Positions 1 through 11,493 of a stretch of 64,000 nucleotides of DNA are shown piece by piece (position 1 is the first letter of the stretch; each line of letters begins with the position of its first letter). The stretch spans positions 17,186,687-17,250,686 of the forward strand of contig JBCFYV010001001.1 in assembly GCA_039000515.1 (NCBI GenBank), in the 5' to 3' direction. The notes under the pieces are model-generated. The model worked only from the letters and a program-made list of their open reading frames with translations. It was not told the origin of the DNA and searched no databases. Made by a program: the position numbers and the translations under genes. The DNA comes from Timema cristinae. Its lineage: Eukaryota; Arthropoda; Insecta; Phasmatodea; Timematidae.

Positions 1-150
1 AAATCAAACCCCGGACCCATGTACAGGTGTAATTTTTTTTTTAAATTTACGAATTTAAAATTTGATGCGACTGTATCTGTGCTTAAGATAATTTCGATCT
101 TCCAAACTTCGCTAATCATGTACAATAATTAATTGTACAAACGTATACCC
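1..150 (+). repeat. tRNA-like repeat D, right part, cut by window edge
   Basis: The start matches the region after the B-box-like motif in the copy at 19,884-20,060. Both share a run reading acgactgtatctg, a cttaagataattt segment and a following catgtacaatt segment. The tRNA-like head lies mostly outside the window. Confidence 0.5.
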
Positions 151-157
151 GACCGTA

Positions 158-262
158 ATATAGCCACGATCTCCATTCATCGGCAATCTAGTCTAATTTC
201 GAGAGTGGCGCTTAGACCATGGCGCTACCGATGCGGATCTAGGAAATAATGGATTAATTTTC
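158..262 (-). repeat. SINE family C head fragment
   Basis: Read on the minus strand, this has the tRNA-like head of family C: a gcatggtctaag-like A-box segment, then a cactctcg-like segment, then gattgccgatgaa. The rest of the SINE is missing or too decayed to follow. Confidence 0.5.
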
Positions 263-1233
263 CAGTTTTACTGGCCAGATAAGATTGGACCTATTAATAA
301 TAAACATACTTAGGAATGAGTAAAATTGACACATTTCTATTATTTATAGTTTGATTTTTGTAGGAAGAACAGTAGAAGTTAGTTATATAAAGTCACTAGT
401 AAATTTTAATGTCTATACCTATAAAATAACCCAAATAATATGGTGAATGTTATCATTGTTAACTGAAAAAAAAAAGTTCCAACAAAAATCAGGGTATACA
501 TTGCTGTGCCAAGTAAAATAAGCGAAGGACCCCCCGCCCAGTAAAAGATAAACACAGCTGTCGTTTTTTTGATAGGACGTGTTGTGTATTTTACTTGGGT
601 CAACGTACAAATAGGATTGTGTTCGGTATCTTAAGGCTCTGCCTACCCATAAATGCACGGTTCTAAACAAAAAATTGTTTTAAAAAAAATATTTAATAAT
701 TCAACATTGTTGTTTTTTATTTATTTTAGTAACATATCTGAGCATCTTTCATAATTCTTATGGAATTTTCAAACCATGCTAAAAATAGTTATTGAAATAT
801 TTTCATTAAAATGTTTCCATTTCAATGCATTTTAAATGGGAAAACAAAAATTATTAATGATTTATTTATTTTCTTTGTACAATTAAGCTAGAGTGTTTGT
901 TTATAACATACTATTTAATGAATAATTTCTTTTTCTTTTTAGACATATTTTTAAATTTGGTTTAGCTTCAATAATCACGATGATATTGAGCTCTAATGAC
1001 TCCCAAGTCGACACTCTAGTCAAAATACATGGTTTTAAATACAACTTTTCCTTCTTCAACTAGTTGTCTTAGCTGATAATAGGTGCCGTTAGTATGAACA
1101 TTACCCATTTACAAGATAGTATCGTTTTGCAAGCGTTGGCAAACCTTCTGTATCGGAATGCAGGCGGCAGTAGAGGGTTAAACTAATCTCTGTGACCTTC
1201 TTGAGTCAAAGAAACATTAATACCATGTGACAG
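263..1233. other. AT-rich non-coding stretch
   Basis: No gene or clear repeat was recognised. The short ORFs here (about 65-83 codons) have no recognisable motif and the low-complexity composition expected of chance ORFs. Confidence 0.5.
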
Positions 1234-1515
1234 GTGACCTGGTGGTCTAGGGGTAAGGTGTCAGACTTCTGTGCTGGCGGCCGGGGTTCAATCCTCGGTC
1301 CCGGCACAGATTTATCTGATTACCAAACCCTTCCTTCACCTCTGACAAGACATCTTGTGAATGGGAGAATGCCAGGCCTCCACCGTGGTCCGGATCCCAC
1401 GTTAAACTGTAGGTCCTTCATTTCATCTCACAACATCCTACCATTACACATTAGCGTAAGTGGTATAACCCGAATGGGCAGTAAGACGCGGTGCATTAAT
1501 AATAATAATAATAAT
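1234..1515 (+). repeat. SINE family A, near full length
   Basis: This is a tRNA-derived SINE. The head has an A-box-like tggtctagggg and a B-box-like ggttcaatcc. The body runs through caaacccttccttcacctc and gttaaactgtaggtcc. The shared 3' module (cccgaa-ggg-agtaagacgcggtg) and a (TAA)n tail follow. This copy lacks the short segment reading gtgtattaatcacaactt that other copies have before gtgaatg. Confidence 0.9.
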
Positions 1516-2895
1516 ATATAATAAATAATAATACCATGTGCATTAGGATAAGAAGGGCCAATGTCCAATTATGAAAATTTGCGTAATTAAATATAAACAT
1601 CTTAATATATTCAGTAACTAAAATACTCACAAAGAATTCTGCTGTGTGAATAAATATAGTTGGTCCCTACTTACTTCAATGAGAGTATTACTCTAGTAAT
1701 ACATTATTTTCAAAGAAAAAACCACATACTTTTCCACACACAAAGTTTTATGACATTAGCCCTTATTTATCTGAGGCAGTAAAACAGTAAAATTCTTCAC
1801 TCTTATCTTACATTCTTTCTTGGGTTCTCATTCTTGAGCACTACGGTTGTAATAATAGGTGTTAATATTCAGAGTATATGAAAACTACTATACATTGAAT
1901 TTTTAATCCACTATTATAATAAATAAAAATAAACATTCCTGCTCATATTAAACATAGTTATTTTAAATAAAATTTGGTCTAAATGTAATTTGGAGACGTT
2001 CTCAGTATAATTTTATTTTACGGTCTAGGATTTGACTCTGATTGGACTTTGGAATAAGTTATTTTTCAAAAAGTTAATGAACGAAGTTTTTGGTAATCAA
2101 GGTGTGAAAATGTTTATTTTATTTTATTAGATTGTTAAATGTGATTACTTTTAATTTGAAACTGTTGCATTCTCGCAGTCTGTGCGCTCGTTTTGGAAGA
2201 AATGTATCGAGTCTCGAACAATAAGTACCCACGGTGATTACTTTTTATATAAATAACAATATGTGACCTTTTTGACTTTCGAACAAAATCCAATGGATTG
2301 TATAAATTTTGAGGTGGAGAAGTATTTACACAATATTATTTTATAGCCTTGTGGAAGAAATCGTGCACAAAGAAACTCAAAGATATAATTGATTATTTAA
2401 CAACTTGTCGAAAGGGTAAGTTTATTTTAATGGTATGCATATTACTGGCGCTTAGGCTATCTGTATCTACTAATTTAAGTACAATGGATGAGTAGCGATA
2501 CTTACTGTAGAAATAATATCAAAATTAAGATACAAATAGATATTTATACATAACAATGTAGCGATTATTCCGTTATTTCAAGTACTTAAAAAAAAAAGCT
2601 CTTAGCTGAAAGTAAATGTTACTAACACTATGTAACGTACTTATTGTATGTTCAAAATCTCTTGTGCCTTGGCCGAGTTCGTATCACGCTAATACTAAGT
2701 AATTTCAACCTAACAGGGAATGGAACTAGTCAAGCTACTAGAGCTGATTAATTTACGCAATCATTGCTTAGTCATAGCACTTTAGCAATATTGACCACGA
2801 CATGGAGCGGATGATAAGAAAAATATATTTAAAACCATTAAAGTTAATGAACTTTTGTGTTCCCTAAGCCATAAAGTAAGAAAGTAAGTAGTTGA
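1516..2895. other. AT-rich non-coding stretch
   Basis: No coding region, RNA gene or recognisable mobile element was seen. Confidence 0.4.
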
Positions 2896-3045
2896 TAGCC
2901 GACCGCCTCTGTTGTATAGTGGTCAGATTTACTGGCTTTAGATCCTAAAGTCCCAGGTTCAATCCCCAGTGCCCCTAATTCTGTCTGTGAAGCAGTGGCT
3001 CTGAAACGGAACCAAAATAAACCTCGTGGGGACAAATGAGGAGAT
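2896..3045 (+). repeat. tRNA-like SINE, unassigned
   Basis: It has an A-box-like ttgtatagtggtcag and a B-box-like ggttcaatcccc at tRNA-like spacing. The flanking body does not fit families A-D, so it may be another SINE family or a decayed tRNA pseudogene. Confidence 0.5.
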
Positions 3046-3344
3046 TATTGAATGAATAAGTAGCGCTTCAGTCTAGAAAACTGAGATAGAAGTCTGGAGG
3101 GCTCATTGGGCTAACCACATGGCACCCTCAGCTTGAAAATGTTGGCACTATCTTCGCCAACAATCGGCAGCCTCTCGATTGGTATAGCCTGCTTGCAGCC
3201 TGACACCATGGAGATATTACTCAAGTTAAACTCTACCAATAGGATAAAAAATTATTCCCAAAAACATTTATTTCTGGAAAATTGTGTAAATCCTATAGAT
3301 GTTTAAAAACTGTAAACACCGTATTAAATAACAGGTACCCACTT

Positions 3345-3530
3345 CAGTGGCTGAGTGGTCACTACAGTGTTAATTTGGCCTGCTGATAGCGGAGCACTTG
3401 GGGTGCAAATCCTGGTCGGGTCTATTAAGAGTAGTTTTCCCTAAATTGATTCCCCATCTACCAAAATAAAAATGCTGGTAGTTAACCTCTCAAATGCTTC
3501 TTTCCTCATTACTACCCAATTAGATTATCA
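3345..3530 (+). repeat. SINE family C, left part (split by a family B SINE)
   Basis: It shows a decayed tRNA-like head (ggctgagtggtca, gcaaatcctggtcgggt) followed by the family C body. The remaining tail resumes after the inserted family B SINE at 3,834-3,875 (taacatgaacaggtagtatgacg). Confidence 0.7.
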
Positions 3531-3539
3531 TATATGCGT

Positions 3540-3570
<31 letters not shown>

Positions 3571-3833
3571 GCACCGCGTCTTACTACCCGTTCGGGTTAT
3601 ACGCTTTAAGTACTAATTAGGCCTACGCTAATGGATTAGGAATTGGGAAGGCTTAATTAAAGGAAGTGAACCCTCATTTTCGTGGAGGTAGAGTGGAAAA
3701 CCATTTAGGAAAAACCACCCCCAGTTCATCCGACCGAGATTAGAACCTCGATCTCCCCATCCTCAGCAGTTGAACTAAACACGACAAGCGCGTTAGCCAA
3801 TTATGCTACCGAGGCGGGTATATATGCGTATAA
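3531..3833 (-). repeat. SINE family B with 13-bp target duplication
   Basis: A full-length minus-strand family B SINE occupies 3,544-3,820. Its tRNA-like head, read on the minus strand, begins cccgcctcggtag. The tail ends in (TTA)n. It is flanked by perfect 13-bp direct repeats tatatgcgtataa at 3,531-3,543 and 3,821-3,833. The duplicated target lies inside an older family C SINE. Confidence 0.9.
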
Positions 3834-4230
3834 CATGAACAGGTAGTATGACGTGGTGATATCAGTAATAAAAATAACAGATATATTTATAGTCAAAATT
3901 GTTCTAGTCTTCGAAATGAAACTGCTTTTAAAATATTTTATTGCCTCTTTAGCCTTTAAATTTTAAAAATTAACCAAAGCACAGTGGCCAATTTTAGCAA
4001 ATTAAATTCCAGTTATTTTTTATTTTACCTGCTTACTAATAAACTCAAATAAATGGTACGACAAAATCGTAAGCTACATACTCTCTCGTATAGGTTATTA
4101 TAGTTAGTGACAAAATCTTCAAAAATAAGTTATCTCTAATTTTACCTTAAATAATTTTTTCTTTGATAAATAAGTATATATTATTATTTATCATTATCCT
4201 CACCAGATATTTATTTGAAAAAAATTCAAA

Positions 4231-5030
4231 AGTGGTACAACAGCATTAACCTGGAGTCACCACTTTGATATAAAAATTACTCAAAATGGGTACGGGTACA
4301 AAACTTTTTCTTTGTGGTACAAAATGGTACAAAACTAGTACAAAACTTTGGCATAGAAAAAAGTTCAATACTCAAAATTGGTACAACAGCACAGCATTAA
4401 TCTGGAGTCACTAATTTGATATACTAATTACTCAAAACGGGTACGGGTACAAAACTTTTTCTTTCTGGTACAAAACGGTACAAAACTAGTACAAAACTTT
4501 GGCAAAAAAAGTTCATAATTCAAAAATGGTACAACAGCATTAACCTGGAGTCACCACTTTGATATGCTAATTACTCAAAATGGGTACGGGTACAAAACTT
4601 TGCCATCAAAAACGTTCAAAATTAAAAAGTAGTACAACAGCATTATTCTTGAGTCACCACTTTGATATGCTAATTACTCAAAATGGGTACGGGTACAAAA
4701 CTTTGGTATAAAAAAAAAGTTCAAAATTCAAAAGTGGTACAACAGCATTAACCTGGAGTCACCACTTTGATATGCTAATTACTCAAAATGGGTACGGGTA
4801 CAAAACTTTTTCTTTGTGGTAAAAAATGGTACAAAACTAGTACAAAACTTTGGCATAAAACAAATTCAAAAGTGGTACAATAGCATTAACCTGGAGTCAC
4901 CACGTTGATATGCTAATTACTCAAAATGGGTACGGGTTAAAAACTTTTTCTTTGTGGTACAAAAATGTACAAAACTAGTACAAAACTTTGGCATCAAAAA
5001 GGTTCAAAATTCTAAAGTGGTACTACAGGT
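4231..5030 (+). repeat. Minisatellite, 145/105-bp units
   Basis: Six full units and a partial seventh each begin near ggtacaacagcattaacctgg and contain gatatgctaattactcaaa and a gggtacgggtacaaaac motif. Unit starts lie near 4,231, 4,382, 4,526, 4,631, 4,734, 4,874 and 5,018. Units 3 and 4 are short (about 105 bp) because they lack the middle ctttttctttgtggtacaaa part. Confidence 0.9.
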
Positions 5031-6600
5031 TAATGGACGTCTAGCTGACTGGAATGGATAGGCTAATTTTTCTGCTCGAGAGTGTGATTGTATCTTGACG
5101 TTATGTCTCCCACGTTTAGCCCAACTTGGTCGCCTACACACTTTACGGTCCGGTACTACACTTCTTATCTCTATCAGTTCTTGGAAAAAGTTTGCTTGCT
5201 GCCTTTACTGATTACTGGTCGCGGTCGCCAGTCTCCCAATTGTTTAAACAAACCAGTAATTCTGCCAACCTGATGGCTGGAATCCACCAGTTTGTATAAC
5301 GTTAGCAACGCCATCTATTTTGATAGCTGAAAGCTCAACACACCGCCAGAGAGGGTAGGCAGGGCCTTAAACGATCGAAACTATTTGGCCTTAATAATAA
5401 CATTAAAAAATAATGACACACACACACTATTATGTTATCAGAACATTTATTTATGTCTGTAAAACATAATTAAAACTGAGATATTTTGTTGACAGCTGCC
5501 TATCTTTGTATACACAGCCAGATTGAGAATTAATGATGCACGTGTGTATCAGAGTTTTTGATTGATGGAGCTATATTTTAAAAAAACATTACAACATCAA
5601 AACAAAATATTTTTTTCTTAAAAAATACATATTAATATTTGCTAAGCAAGAAATAGTATTCTGATCTAAGAGTATGCCCTTTTAATCTATATAATAAAAC
5701 AAGATATTAAATTTATTTGCATAATAAATCGTAATAAGAGTTATGAAATTTTTACAGTGCCAATATAAGTATATTAGCAACATCAATGTAAATTTATCAC
5801 TCATATAAATTTTGTTATATTTGAGGACTATTTAAACAGGTTTAGTATGATGATTCATTTTTTTAAACATTAAGTCTATTTCCTTAGTAGAATCAGAATA
5901 AATCGATATAAATTCCAAAATTGGTTGCAAAGCAAAACCGTTACTTTATTTAATTTCGAAATGGCGATCTAATGTAATTTTAGATTTATAATATGAGAAT
6001 ATTTTATATTTACACAAAAACTTTATTTAATATTAGGGATATCATATAATATTTTAAATACCTATATGACACGTTTTATTTATATAAAAAAAACACCATC
6101 TAAAGTATATAGAAAGGCTTAGGCCAAAATTATATATTAAAAAAAGAAAAATCAATAAAAAACAGAGTATTGTATGTACTGACTAATACAATAATCTGTG
6201 AAACAAACAAAAATATGTGCAATTATACATATACATACCTTATCTTTAAGATTATAGGTAAAGTTTATAAACATTAACAAATTTAATAACAAATAAATAC
6301 AGCACATGATTTGTCGCTAACTATGACATCAGATAAAACGTGACAAAACATGTGAGATTCAGGTTAGCAACTAATAAAACATAAGCTAACATCAGCAATA
6401 CTTATTAAAACTATAACAGACTAATTTTACAAATATGTGTACACAGCTTTTTTTAAAATTCTAACTATTTAAATTTTGCTATAAAATTAAGTTACTTTTT
6501 TAAGATATTTTATATATATATCACAAAACGAGTATTGAACGAACTTGATTTATATAATAGCATATAAATGGTAAATCAGCTGCTAGTATAAATGATAAGG
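5031..6600. other. AT-rich non-coding stretch
   Basis: Mostly very AT-rich DNA with no recognised gene or repeat. The segment 5,080-5,370 is less AT-rich, but its 61-codon ORF has no recognisable motif. Confidence 0.4.
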
Positions 6601-7733
6601 CACGCTAATTCTACTGTCACTAGAACGATTTTTTTTTTTGTATCGAAGGTCCCGCATTATTCACACACGCATGACATGTTATTAAGGTCACACGTGGTGT
6701 ATGTGCCAAGTAAAACAAGACACCACTACATTGTTTTGGTCCATCACTGACGAAAATCAACAGCGAAGGTGATCGCGCAGTCGACGTGTCCGTCATAAAA
6801 ATGAGAGTTTCAACCTTTAAACTTTTCAGAGCTTGTATAAGTTCATGAATATTAATATCCGCGTAACCTGTTTTTTTGTAGCTTTGGCCAAAAGAATACT
6901 TGCGTATATACAAGACGTGTTTGAAAATAAGTCTCCTTTTGACATCTCTAATCTGTGTTTTACAACCATGCAATGTTATAAATGATCTTAATCTGAAGGC
7001 TTCTAGTTATTTATAAACAATTTAAGTCCGGTGAAATGAGAGCTTTTGTGCCACTCTAACTGAAAAAAACAACAACCAGCAACCAGTAATAAGAATAGAA
7101 AAATCCTCCCCGTCAAAATCATTATCATGTTTCGCCGAGCCCATCCATCATAGAGGTTCATCCAAACGTACTGTTAGGAGTGCCTTGTTGTAGCCAACAG
7201 ACCGAAGTAAACACGACTTATGAAAGCAAGTAATATTCTCAGTGGTCTCTACGCTCAGGTTATCACGAAAATTACTCACGTATAGGAAGACTCATACTTC
7301 AAAAATTGTGCAAATGTTTTTGATTATTTTCTATGAGTTTTTGCACATGAGACACTGACTATAGTGGAGTACGGACTATTCAAGTTTTTTTGAATGAAAA
7401 ATTCACTTGCATCCTAGCAATCATGAGTCTTTCTGATATCTGCATTGAAGGGTGTGTGTAATGTGCAATTATTATAAGTGTTTTTTGCGAAAACCCCCCC
7501 AACTATATTCAACCAGGCCTGCAACTATTGGCCCCCAGAGACAAATTGAGGACAACAACAATGTGTCCATCGCAGAAATTTGTTTATAAGGACATCGTCC
7601 TGATGGGTCAATGATGGCTTTTAAAAAGTGAAGCACGAATAAGGTTTTCTGCAGATGATAGACGACGACGGTAGGTGATGCTACTGTGCCCACGGATCAA
7701 GATAGCAGCACTAGTTAGCTGTTCATGAGACTG
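6601..7733 (-). other. Possible 3' UTR of the tail-anchored protein gene
   Basis: This less AT-rich stretch directly follows the stop codon of the minus-strand gene at 7,734. It could be its 3' UTR. Its own ORFs of 117 and 73 codons on the minus strand have no recognisable domain. No clear polyadenylation signal was pinned down. Confidence 0.25.
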
Positions 7734-8099
7734 TTACCGCACGAGCAGCCACGGTAGCGCCACCGTCACCACAACGGCAGCTATACATACGAAGGCCACC
7801 ATGAGCGGGGATGACGTCACCGCTGCCTTGCTCCTCCTCCTGGTCCTCCACTCCTTGAGGTCAGCCTCGTCATTATCGTCCTCCTCTTCCTCCGAAGAGT
7901 GCTCGCCTTCGAGCGGGAGGAACTCCAACACTTCCACGTCGCAGCGGAACTTGACCCGAGTCTTGGGTCTGCTGCTGACGATACAAGAGTTACTGCTGGC
8001 GTTGTTGTTGTTGCTGCTGGTTATGGAGAGGTTGCCGGAGTCTCGGCGCCAGAACAGTTGACCGGAGCCTTGACGGTCAAGTTTCCAGATCGGCTCCAT
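7734..8099 (-). CDS. Small acidic, tail-anchored membrane protein with RVKF motif
   Basis: This is a complete ORF of 121 codons and the best host gene candidate in the window. The N-terminus is basic and aromatic. A Ser/Asn-rich linker follows (residues about 24-43, with NNNN at 30-33). Next are RVKF at 48-51 and VEVLEF at 55-60. A Glu/Asp stretch spans about 64-80 and a basic patch about 85-91. A hydrophobic segment at about 98-120 ends the protein, as in tail-anchored proteins. RVKF fits the RVxF docking pattern of protein phosphatase 1 partners, so a PP1-binding membrane protein is possible but inferred. The start is supported by an in-frame TAA four codons upstream and a purine at -3. Base composition is far more GC-rich than the flanks. 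I do not recognise the family. Confidence 0.65.
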   Translation of the reverse strand: MEPIWKLDRQGSGQLFWRRDSGNLSITSSNNNNASSNSCIVSSRPKTRVKFRCDVEVLEFLPLEGEHSSEEEEDDNDEADLKEWRTRRRSKAAVTSSPLMVAFVCIAAVVVTVALPWLLVR

Positions 8100-8197
8100 C
8101 TTAACACCTTATCGCTTTTCAACCCGAATATTTGCACACGATATATCAAGTTCCAAGCTGTGGGAACCGAGTTGGGCGGTTTGGTTGGTTGCTACAT

Positions 8198-8216
8198 CAC
8201 CTGAAACTGGGGAGCA
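8198..8216 (-). promoter_or_regulatory. Candidate 3' splice site upstream of the tail-anchored gene
   Basis: On the minus strand a pyrimidine-rich run ends in cagtttcag immediately before gtgatgtagc, about 100 bp upstream of the ATG. It could bound a 5' UTR exon. This is a consensus match only. Confidence 0.3.
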
Positions 8217-9394
8217 ATTGAAACCATCTTGATACTAGATATCAGAGTTGCCAACTTGACACCAGGACAGAACGCTGCAAGTCACCACAAGATATTCCAA
8301 ATTGCAATTTTCAAACGAGACACGCAGATTAAGTACATCACTGATATTGACTTAAAAAGAATACTTTGTATAAAATATAAGGCTATTATATAAAAAAAAG
8401 TATAAAGAAAAGTTATAATTGAGTTAAATTGAAAAATCGTTAGAAACAGTCTCAGTTCGTTCGGAAACTTCCATCGACACACTCGAGCTAACTAAATAGC
8501 AAAGTACAAACTGAAGTAAACTCTTTGCACAATTTTATCACCTGTATTGTCACTAAAGACGTGTTCCTAAATGAGCTTGTAAACCTAAACCACCGAACTT
8601 GATAGTTTATTTTAATAGTACAACTTAATGGATGTAGACATTTTTATCGTTTTTTTTTAATCAGCTAGACAAAGATGGGTACTAAACAAACCATTGAAAG
8701 CCTTTATCTAGATTGTGATAACTGATTTAGTAAATGAATTAACATGTCCTACTTTGATGTATCACCTGATCCTCGCTAAGTACCCGTCACTCGTTTGGTT
8801 TTAGTAATATTTTCTTATCAAGGTTGTCGATATATTTCTGCGATTAAAAAATAGCAGGTCAATTCTTCTTTAAGGAAGTTCGGAGATAGTTGTAAAACTG
8901 TCTCCAGAAATAGAGGCTTCAAAGTTTTCTAGAAATCAACAGAGGGATGGATTCTCTCGCATCTTCTAGTTCACACATCTTTAAACGGGGTTTACTTGAC
9001 CCTGAAAAATAAAATTACAAGATGTAAATAAGACAAGCACAGTGGCAAAAAAAATCACATTCTGGGAAAGAAAATTATAAATAAATGCAAATTATAGTAA
9101 AAACAATTCTTCTCATAATCATGCACCTACAAACAGCTAAGGAGAAATAATGTTTAAATATACATAATTTAAACACTATTTTATGAATAAAATATTTACT
9201 AAAATAATTATATAAAAAATCAATTTCAAGCAATCCAGATACACACGGAAATAAATTTCTAGCTAAAATCTTTTTTACAATACATAATTTAATGTTTGGA
9301 TTTGTAATATTAAATAAATTCAATATTTTTAAAAAATTTAATATTTTAAAACGTCGATTCCTATTTTGATACATTGCAAAGAAATCTAACACAG
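8205..9394. other. AT-rich non-coding stretch
   Basis: No recognisable repeat or conserved coding sequence. The minus-strand ORFs at 8,282-8,482 and 9,075-9,392 are Phe/Ile/Leu/Lys-rich, as expected for chance ORFs in AT-rich DNA. Confidence 0.4.
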
Positions 9395-9640
9395 CTGTGG
9401 GATAAGGGTTCGCATACCTACATCGGTAGGCACGCGAAATAAATGTCAGATTTGCCAGTGACAGAGAGGTTATGGTTCGAATCTCATACGGGTGGAGTAA
9501 AATTATTTTTTTATGGTTTCCTTATATCCCTCCAAGCAAATGTAGGTATATTTTATCTAAATTATACCTTCCTTATAGCTACCCCATTACCGAACTTAAA
9601 AATTCCCAAAAAGTTAATAAGAGGGGGAAACAAAAAGTGC
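9395..9640 (+). repeat. SINE family C, decayed
   Basis: The tRNA-like head (gccagtgacagagagg, ggttcgaatctc) is followed by the family C body (tttccttatatccctccaagcaaatgtaggta and so on). The ORFs overlapping it are by-products of the repeat. Confidence 0.65.
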
Positions 9641-10140
9641 ACGGTAAAATTAAATTTCAGATCCATTCGACACTTTAGAGAAGATCCGATCCCTTTTAGA
9701 AGAAATAAAACACTTTTAATACCGATTTTAAGATTACTAATTTAAAATACTTGTTTTTCTAGATGTTTTAAAAACCTGAAAGCAAATAATACCTTATGCT
9801 AAAAAACTTTTATGTTCAACTGGACTTAGTTCTTGTATTTGAAGAGATTATCTACGCTCCAAAGCAACACAAAAAGAAAGTTACCCTTGAAGATTTAAAT
9901 AAGGAGAAAAATAGGGGGGAAAGTGATATAACAAGTGTGAAATTTTTATTTTAAGTTTGTAAAGGAAATAAAGAAGATTTTAATAATAATAAAAAAAAAA
10001 CACGATGGATTTAGCTTTTTATTCGCCTATTTTTGAGAACAGAGCTGGTAGGAAACTTTTCGAGAACGCGTATCAAATTTGTCGATAATTTTCGGAGAAA
10101 TTCTTTCGTGCACCAATGGAGATTTTAACAGAAAAATTAC
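9641..10140. other. Non-coding stretch
   Basis: Nothing recognised apart from A-rich runs. Confidence 0.4.
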
Positions 10141-10148
10141 ATGCTTTG

Positions 10149-10416
10149 GTGGCCGCATGGTCTAAAGCATCACTCTCGCAATAAGTTAGACTGCCGAAGA
10201 CGGGGAGATCAGGGTAAATTTAATCCCAGTCGGGTGTACGTTTTTTTTTTCCTAAACGGGGTTCCCCTTTCCATACACGCAAATGCTGGCACACTTCCTC
10301 TAAACTTAACCTTTCTTATAACTAATAAATTAGCGTAGTTAGTAGGGCCTACATATGCGTATAACTCTAACGGGTAGGAAGAGATGACGCTAAGAAAATC
10401 TAAAAAGGTCCTATTA
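10149..10416 (+). repeat. SINE family C
   Basis: The head contains ggccgcatggtctaaagcat and gccgaagacggggagatc. The body has ccatacacgcaaatgctggcac. The 3' module is degraded (tataactctaacgggtagga). Confidence 0.8.
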
Positions 10417-10589
10417 CCCGTCTGGGTTATCCGAAGCAAAATAGTTGAAAACATTGCAGGTGTATTTATTCCAAGTTATCCCCCCGCCCCCTTTTAAATT
10501 AAGTAATTAATAAACTGTGTGTTAAAATGTAGGCTAATTTAAAACAAACAAGTCCAAGCTATTATTTACCTATTTAGCAAGCGCCAATG

Positions 10590-10855
10590 AAATTCTGACA
10601 ACGGTCTAAGACATCATTCTCGTGTTAAGACTGGCCTGCTGATGACGGGGAGATCGGGCGGGGTTCGAGTCCCGGTCGGATCTATTGGGGAGGTTTTTTT
10701 TAAAAATGATTTCCTACGCACTTTACACGCAAATGAGGCTATATCAGGCACCTCTAAAATACTTCCTTCTTCATCCCTACCTTATTATAATAATAATAAT
10801 TATCATATATGAGTATAAATTGATCAAGTAGTAGGACACGGCAGATATATTCTGA
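10590..10855 (+). repeat. SINE family C, decayed
   Basis: It has a tRNA-like head with ggtctaagacatcattctcg and a B-box-like ggttcgagtcccggtcgg. The degraded body and a TAA-rich segment follow. Confidence 0.7.
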
Positions 10856-11256
10856 TCATGACAATCGCCAAAAGACAATATGCATGTCAAAATGAAAACA
10901 TAACATTACAAAACAAAATAACCCCACCCTCTTATTTTGACGTCATTGTATGAAATGTCAGCCTGACATGCAGGATAATGAAATGAAAAGCAAGCAGGAC
11001 TTTGGAGAGGGGGGAGGCGGGGTCGTCCATCAAATGTGAATAATGGAAATATATTGAAAGCATTAATTATTATTCGTAGCCACGGACCCGTGTGAACGAA
11101 CGCCACCTTCCCCTCCACAATACAAAGAGCCACGAGGATAGGGGTATTTTAAACTGAAAAAAAAAAAAAAGAATAAAAAGGTGGTAGTCAGGGCTAAATA
11201 AACTTGTCAAACCCTTCAAGAGGGGAAAATAGAGACAAACTAAAACCAGGCCAAAG

Positions 11257-11429
11257 TTATTATTATTATTATTATTTTATTAGCACCGCGTCTTACTACC
11301 CGTTCGGGTTATACGCTCTTGCGCTAATGTGTAATGGTAGGGTGATTGTGAGATGAAATGAAGGACCTACAGTTTAACGTGGGATCCGGACCACGGTGGA
11401 GGCCTGGCATTCCACACATTCACAAGTTA
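11257..11429 (-). repeat. SINE family A, 5'-truncated
   Basis: The (TTA)n tail, the shared 3' module and the distal body (gttaaactgtaggtcc when read on the minus strand) are present. The tRNA-like head is missing. Confidence 0.85.
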
Positions 11430-11493
11430 AGTGGGATGATAACAAATTTAAATTAATTTAAATTATTAATTAATTAATTAAATTAATTAAATT
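11430..11493. repeat. TTAA-rich simple sequence
   Basis: A low-complexity aattaa/aaatta run joins the truncated SINE to the Penelope-like element. Confidence 0.7.

Noticed and set aside
1234..1521. 95-codon ORF beginning MTWWSRGK, with similar ORFs at other SINE A copies
   Set aside because: These are translations of the SINE A sequence and recur at each plus-strand copy.
6620..6973. 117-codon minus-strand ORF as a separate gene
   Set aside because: No recognised motif, AT-driven composition toward its start and an oligo-A/T run at its end; more likely UTR or chance.
7801..8204. Plus-strand ORFs of 86 and 101 codons
   Set aside because: They are shadows of the minus-strand 121-codon gene; their Leu/Ser runs are complements of its Asn/Glu codons.
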